A DNA stretch of 32,129 nucleotides, from the IMG/VR virus record IMGVR_UViG_3300009636_000024, positions 1-32,129 of that record. One strand, 5' to 3'. How positions within the stretch are numbered: the first letter of the stretch is position 1; the number at the start of each line of letters is the position of its first letter. The notes beneath the pieces are model-generated. The model ran no database searches. It was not told the DNA's origin and saw only the letters and a program-made list of their open reading frames with translations. Made by a program: the position numbers and the translations under genes. Shown piece after piece: positions 30,029-32,129 of this stretch. Origin of the DNA: a virus.

Positions 30029-31365
30029 AAGTATTCCTTCTTTCTCAATGCTTCCTTAACCGCTTCCACCACGGGAGTCCAGTCTCCCAACTTCGTCTGC
30101 CGAAAGATCCGCATCGACCTGTACCACTCTGTCGTATCCCTCGTCATCCCCCAGCGCCAATCTACAATGAGCGGCATGAGCAGATAGCAGGGCACGCCCA
30201 GAGTCCCTGCCAGATGCGCGATGGCCGTGTCCACGGTGATAACCAGATCGAGCCGCTGGATGGCTTCTATCGTAGCAAACCAGTTGGGGAATTCGAGCGT
30301 GAAGTCAAACGCCGCTTTCTCTTCCGGCGAAGCGCCAAATTGCAGGCAGACCGAAGCCGGATCATCGAATAGCGACTTGTCCATCAGTTGCCGCATTACG
30401 TCGAAACTCATAGAGCGGAAACGGTCGTGCGAGTGATTGGCGTTCCCCTTCCAGCAGTACCCAATCCGGCCCTTTACTCTATTAGAAACAGGCGGCAGGG
30501 GATTCTCTTCTGGGATGAGGAAGGGCAGCTTCCGGTCATTCAAGTAACGGAGTGTGGACATCAGAGGGAATTGACAATCCGTAACTGGAATTCGGCCCAT
30601 TGCCGGGTGGCACACTTCAACCCCAAACAGCCGCGCATAATCAGCGATTGTGTCGTCGCACCAGCAGTACCAAGTTGTGTCTGGATGCAGACTCCGGAGC
30701 ACCTTGAAGTAGCGGGCAAACTGGAAGGCGTCCCCAGCCCCTTGCTCTCCGACAATAAGCACTTTCTTCCCACCCAGCGTAGCCCCAGCCACATGCTCGT
30801 AGTGCGGTGTGGGGACAGGCACCCACGGGTTCAGAGTCTTCAGGCGAGCCTCGTAGAATTGCAAGCCTCTGTCCCATTGCCTATCGAGCATGAGCATCAT
30901 GCCAAGGCTCTGCTCTCCTACGGCATTACCAGGGGAAGCGGACAAGGCCGTTTCGTACTCGCTGATCGCGGCTTTGATGTTGCCGCGATACTGCGAGTTC
31001 ATTGCAATTGCAGCGAAGCACTCGAAAGGAAACTGTGCGTTAAGCTCCAAAGACCTAATTAGGTGCTCCCGTGACTCGTCAAGCCTGAGACACACCTGAA
31101 GGGCAACGCCATAGTTGAGGTGCATCGCGGCGTTGTCAGGGGCGATCTTCAGCCCCTCTTCCAATGGGCCAAGCGCCTTCTCCGGCGTCTTCATGTTGAT
31201 GAAGGCGGCTCCCTCGTTCGAGTATGCGTCGGGACAGTGTGGCGAAATCTCAGCCGCCTTCCGAAAGAAAGCGACCGCTTTGTCGGCAGCTTTCTCAGAG
31301 CCCATCATAAATGCTCCAAGCTTGAGGAGGTCGGTTTCTGTCAGGTTAGCGTCGATCTGAATCAT
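30025..31365 (-). CDS. TPR protein fused to a GT9/GT41-like glycosyltransferase domain (446 aa)
   Basis: Residues about 15-185 contain TPR-type repeats (for example AVAFFRKAAEISPHCPDAYSN and ALGPLEEGLKIAPDNAAMHL). From about 205 the sequence changes to a GT-B-like domain with KKVLIVGEQGAGDAFQFARY, GRIGYCWKGNANHSHDRFRS and LVITVDTAIAHLAGTLGVP, as in heptosyltransferase (GT9)-like domains that follow TPRs in many bacterial and phage proteins. The acceptor is unknown; TPRs usually bind a protein partner or acceptor. ATG 31365 overlaps the resolvase stop (ATGA); a longer start at 31413 is unlikely. Copy 6 of the palindrome lies in codons for SLHPDT, in a different frame from the SRQ copies. Confidence 0.75.
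   Translation of the reverse strand: MIQIDANLTETDLLKLGAFMMGSEKAADKAVAFFRKAAEISPHCPDAYSNEGAAFINMKTPEKALGPLEEGLKIAPDNAAMHLNYGVALQVCLRLDESREHLIRSLELNAQFPFECFAAIAMNSQYRGNIKAAISEYETALSASPGNAVGEQSLGMMLMLDRQWDRGLQFYEARLKTLNPWVPVPTPHYEHVAGATLGGKKVLIVGEQGAGDAFQFARYFKVLRSLHPDTTWYCWCDDTIADYARLFGVEVCHPAMGRIPVTDCQFPLMSTLRYLNDRKLPFLIPEENPLPPVSNRVKGRIGYCWKGNANHSHDRFRSMSFDVMRQLMDKSLFDDPASVCLQFGASPEEKAAFDFTLEFPNWFATIEAIQRLDLVITVDTAIAHLAGTLGVPCYLLMPLIVDWRWGMTRDTTEWYRSMRIFRQTKLGDWTPVVEAVKEALRKKEYL
30679..30692 (+). repeat. Dispersed 14-bp interrupted palindrome, copy 6
   Basis: On the plus strand it reads GTCTGGATGCAGAC, inside the TPR-glycosyltransferase gene. The 20 bases 30678-30697 are the exact reverse complement of 24244-24263, although the two genes translate them in different frames (SLHPD against ESASRQ). 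Confidence 0.75.
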
Positions 31366-31856
31366 TTGAGTACTGTCTCGGCAGCGGTGATGGCGACGGC
31401 CAAGGCTGACCACGTATCGGCAGCGAACCCATGCAAGGGGCCGTAGCCGGTCTTCTTCGTCCCGATAGCCTTATCCTTGCCGCCGTAGCGGTCAATGAGG
31501 GCCTGTCTGATGTTGGCGTCTTTGGCTTTCGTGCTTCCGCAGAAATGGATTTTCACGGCTTTGCGAGGAATCCTCACCACGGAGTCGAGGCCGAAGCACT
31601 GAGCGAAGATGCCGCTCCAGTAGACTGTCTCAAACACTTCAGCGCCTACGGCCATGCCGTAGCTGGCTATCTGTTCAATCGCGCAGTAATCGAAATACTG
31701 CACGCCCACGCCGACCAATTCTCCGTCAAGGTCAATCTGTTCCAGGAGAGCCTTGTTTTTGATCTTTCCCCAGTTGAGAGGCTTCCGGTTCTCGGAATCG
31801 TATGAGACCCAAGCTGATTCTTCGCAACCAGGGTCGATAGCTAGGATTGTAGGCAT
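31362..31856 (-). CDS. RuvC-like Holliday junction resolvase (164 aa)
   Basis: The protein has the RuvC-type RNase H fold signature: ILAIDPG with Asp8, YCAIEQI with Glu61, and HGFAADTWSALAVA with Asp147, giving the acidic residues that hold metal ions. Such phage enzymes cut branched DNA before packaging or during recombination. Length is close to RuvC (about 173 aa). The fourth catalytic acidic residue usually found three positions from the last Asp is not obvious. ATG 31856 shares one base with the stop of the 54-aa gene (TGATG); the GTG one codon earlier is an alternative. It heads a coupled set with the TPR-glycosyltransferase (ATGA). Confidence 0.8.
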   Translation of the reverse strand: MPTILAIDPGCEESAWVSYDSENRKPLNWGKIKNKALLEQIDLDGELVGVGVQYFDYCAIEQIASYGMAVGAEVFETVYWSGIFAQCFGLDSVVRIPRKAVKIHFCGSTKAKDANIRQALIDRYGGKDKAIGTKKTGYGPLHGFAADTWSALAVAITAAETVLK

Positions 31857-32020
31857 CACTCTTCCGGCCCGACGATGAAATAGACCCTATGCCCGTCTTT
31901 ATCGTCAAAGTAGAAGTGCCGCTCTGCCATCACGGGATCAAATTGGCGGCTCTCTAAAGGAAGTTGATTCCAAACGCTAAGCCATTCTTTCAGGCTTAGC
32001 TCGATCTTTTCGTAGGGCAC
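31856..32020 (-). CDS. Short hypothetical protein (54 aa)
   Basis: This is a small open frame from GTG 32020 to TGA 31858-31856. The sequence starts MPYEKIELSLKEWLSVWNQL and ends GHRVYFIVGPEE. It is acidic and aromatic, with no membrane helix, and I do not recognise a family. Support comes from position: its stop overlaps the resolvase start (TGATG), it begins two bases after the stop of the next gene, and GAGG lies 10 bases before the GTG. A GTG start and short length lower confidence slightly. Confidence 0.55.
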   Translation of the reverse strand: MPYEKIELSLKEWLSVWNQLPLESRQFDPVMAERHFYFDDKDGHRVYFIVGPEE

Positions 32021-32022
32021 GG

Positions 32023-32129
32023 CTACGCCGCCTCGTCAGGAGTGTCTTCCCACGGCGGAGCTTCGCCCGCAGGCTCTTCGATGGCAGGCTGGGTATCGCC
32101 ATGCACCTTGCCCTTGCGTCGGCGCGGCC
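32023..32129 (-). CDS. C-terminal end of an unknown protein with an acidic tail (partial)
   Basis: The gene runs off the right edge; only the last 34 codons are seen. They read a basic stretch (PRRRKGKVHGD), then an acidic Pro/Glu-rich tail ending PPWEDTPDEAA. Acidic tails with a 'PPW.D' look occur in some phage DNA-replication or recombination proteins, but this is not specific. The stop (TAG 32025-32023) is two bases before the GTG of the 54-aa gene, so it belongs to the same operon. Confidence 0.6.
   Translation of the reverse strand, partial: PRRRKGKVHGDTQPAIEEPAGEAPPWEDTPDEAA

Noticed and set aside
1-32129. tRNA, rRNA, CRISPR array, insertion sequence, integrase or attachment site
   Set aside because: No cloverleaf, regularly spaced repeats, transposase or recombinase motif was recognised by eye; a tRNAscan or structured-RNA search was not possible here.

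Overview
The window looks like a piece of the genome of a tailed, probably short-tailed (podovirus-like), double-stranded DNA phage or uncultivated virus. The evidence is long runs of tightly packed, overlapping genes on each strand, neck, nozzle and tail proteins, a T4-type lysozyme, a set of three proteins in the order of the T7 ejection proteins, and a RuvC-like resolvase. No portal, terminase, capsid or polymerase gene is visible, so this is an interior fragment. The host is not known. TIG/IPT domains, heparinase-like modules and Sec signal peptides would fit a soil bacterium such as an Acidobacteriota member, but that is inference.

Positions 1-17156 (+) form the tail and host-contact module. 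It starts with a cut-off surface protein with heparinase-like and TIG domains. Next come a first adaptor-like protein, a beta-helix tailspike-like protein with a signal peptide, a small membrane coiled-coil protein, a 96-aa protein, a second adaptor, a lysozyme, a second secreted fibre-like protein, a third adaptor and a small unknown. A 1342-aa nozzle-like protein and three more tail or fibre proteins follow, one with a discoidin (F5/8C) fold. Most junctions are 1-8 base overlaps (TAATG, ATGA, TAGTG), which suggests translational coupling.

Positions 17141-27084 (+) encode a GNAT-like protein and then proteins of 260, 613 and 2229 aa. This matches the T7 order gp13-gp14-gp15-gp16, so the last three are read as internal virion (ejection) proteins. 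The 2229-aa protein is a large multidomain 'polyvalent' protein with a candidate ADP-ribosyltransferase domain and long Pro/Ala/Lys linkers. A 66-aa basic protein ends the rightward block.

Positions 27236-32129 (-) form a convergent accessory operon, read right to left. It holds an unknown protein with an acidic tail (partial), a 54-aa protein, a RuvC-like resolvase, a TPR-glycosyltransferase, an 82-aa protein resembling the Acb2/Tad1 hairpin family of signalling-nucleotide sponges, a GT-B glycosyltransferase, a SAM methyltransferase, a two-helix membrane protein (holin candidate), a CxxC mini-protein and a 76-aa protein. The two blocks meet tail to tail with a 53-base overlap.

The structures that gene calls do not explain are a dispersed 14-bp interrupted palindrome (consensus GTCTGGATNMAGAC, six copies in both blocks and in different reading frames) and a candidate -1 frameshift site at 6310-6316 that would fuse the 96-aa protein to an adaptor. 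No tRNA, rRNA, CRISPR, insertion sequence or integrase was seen, and no gene-free stretch exceeds about 80 bases.
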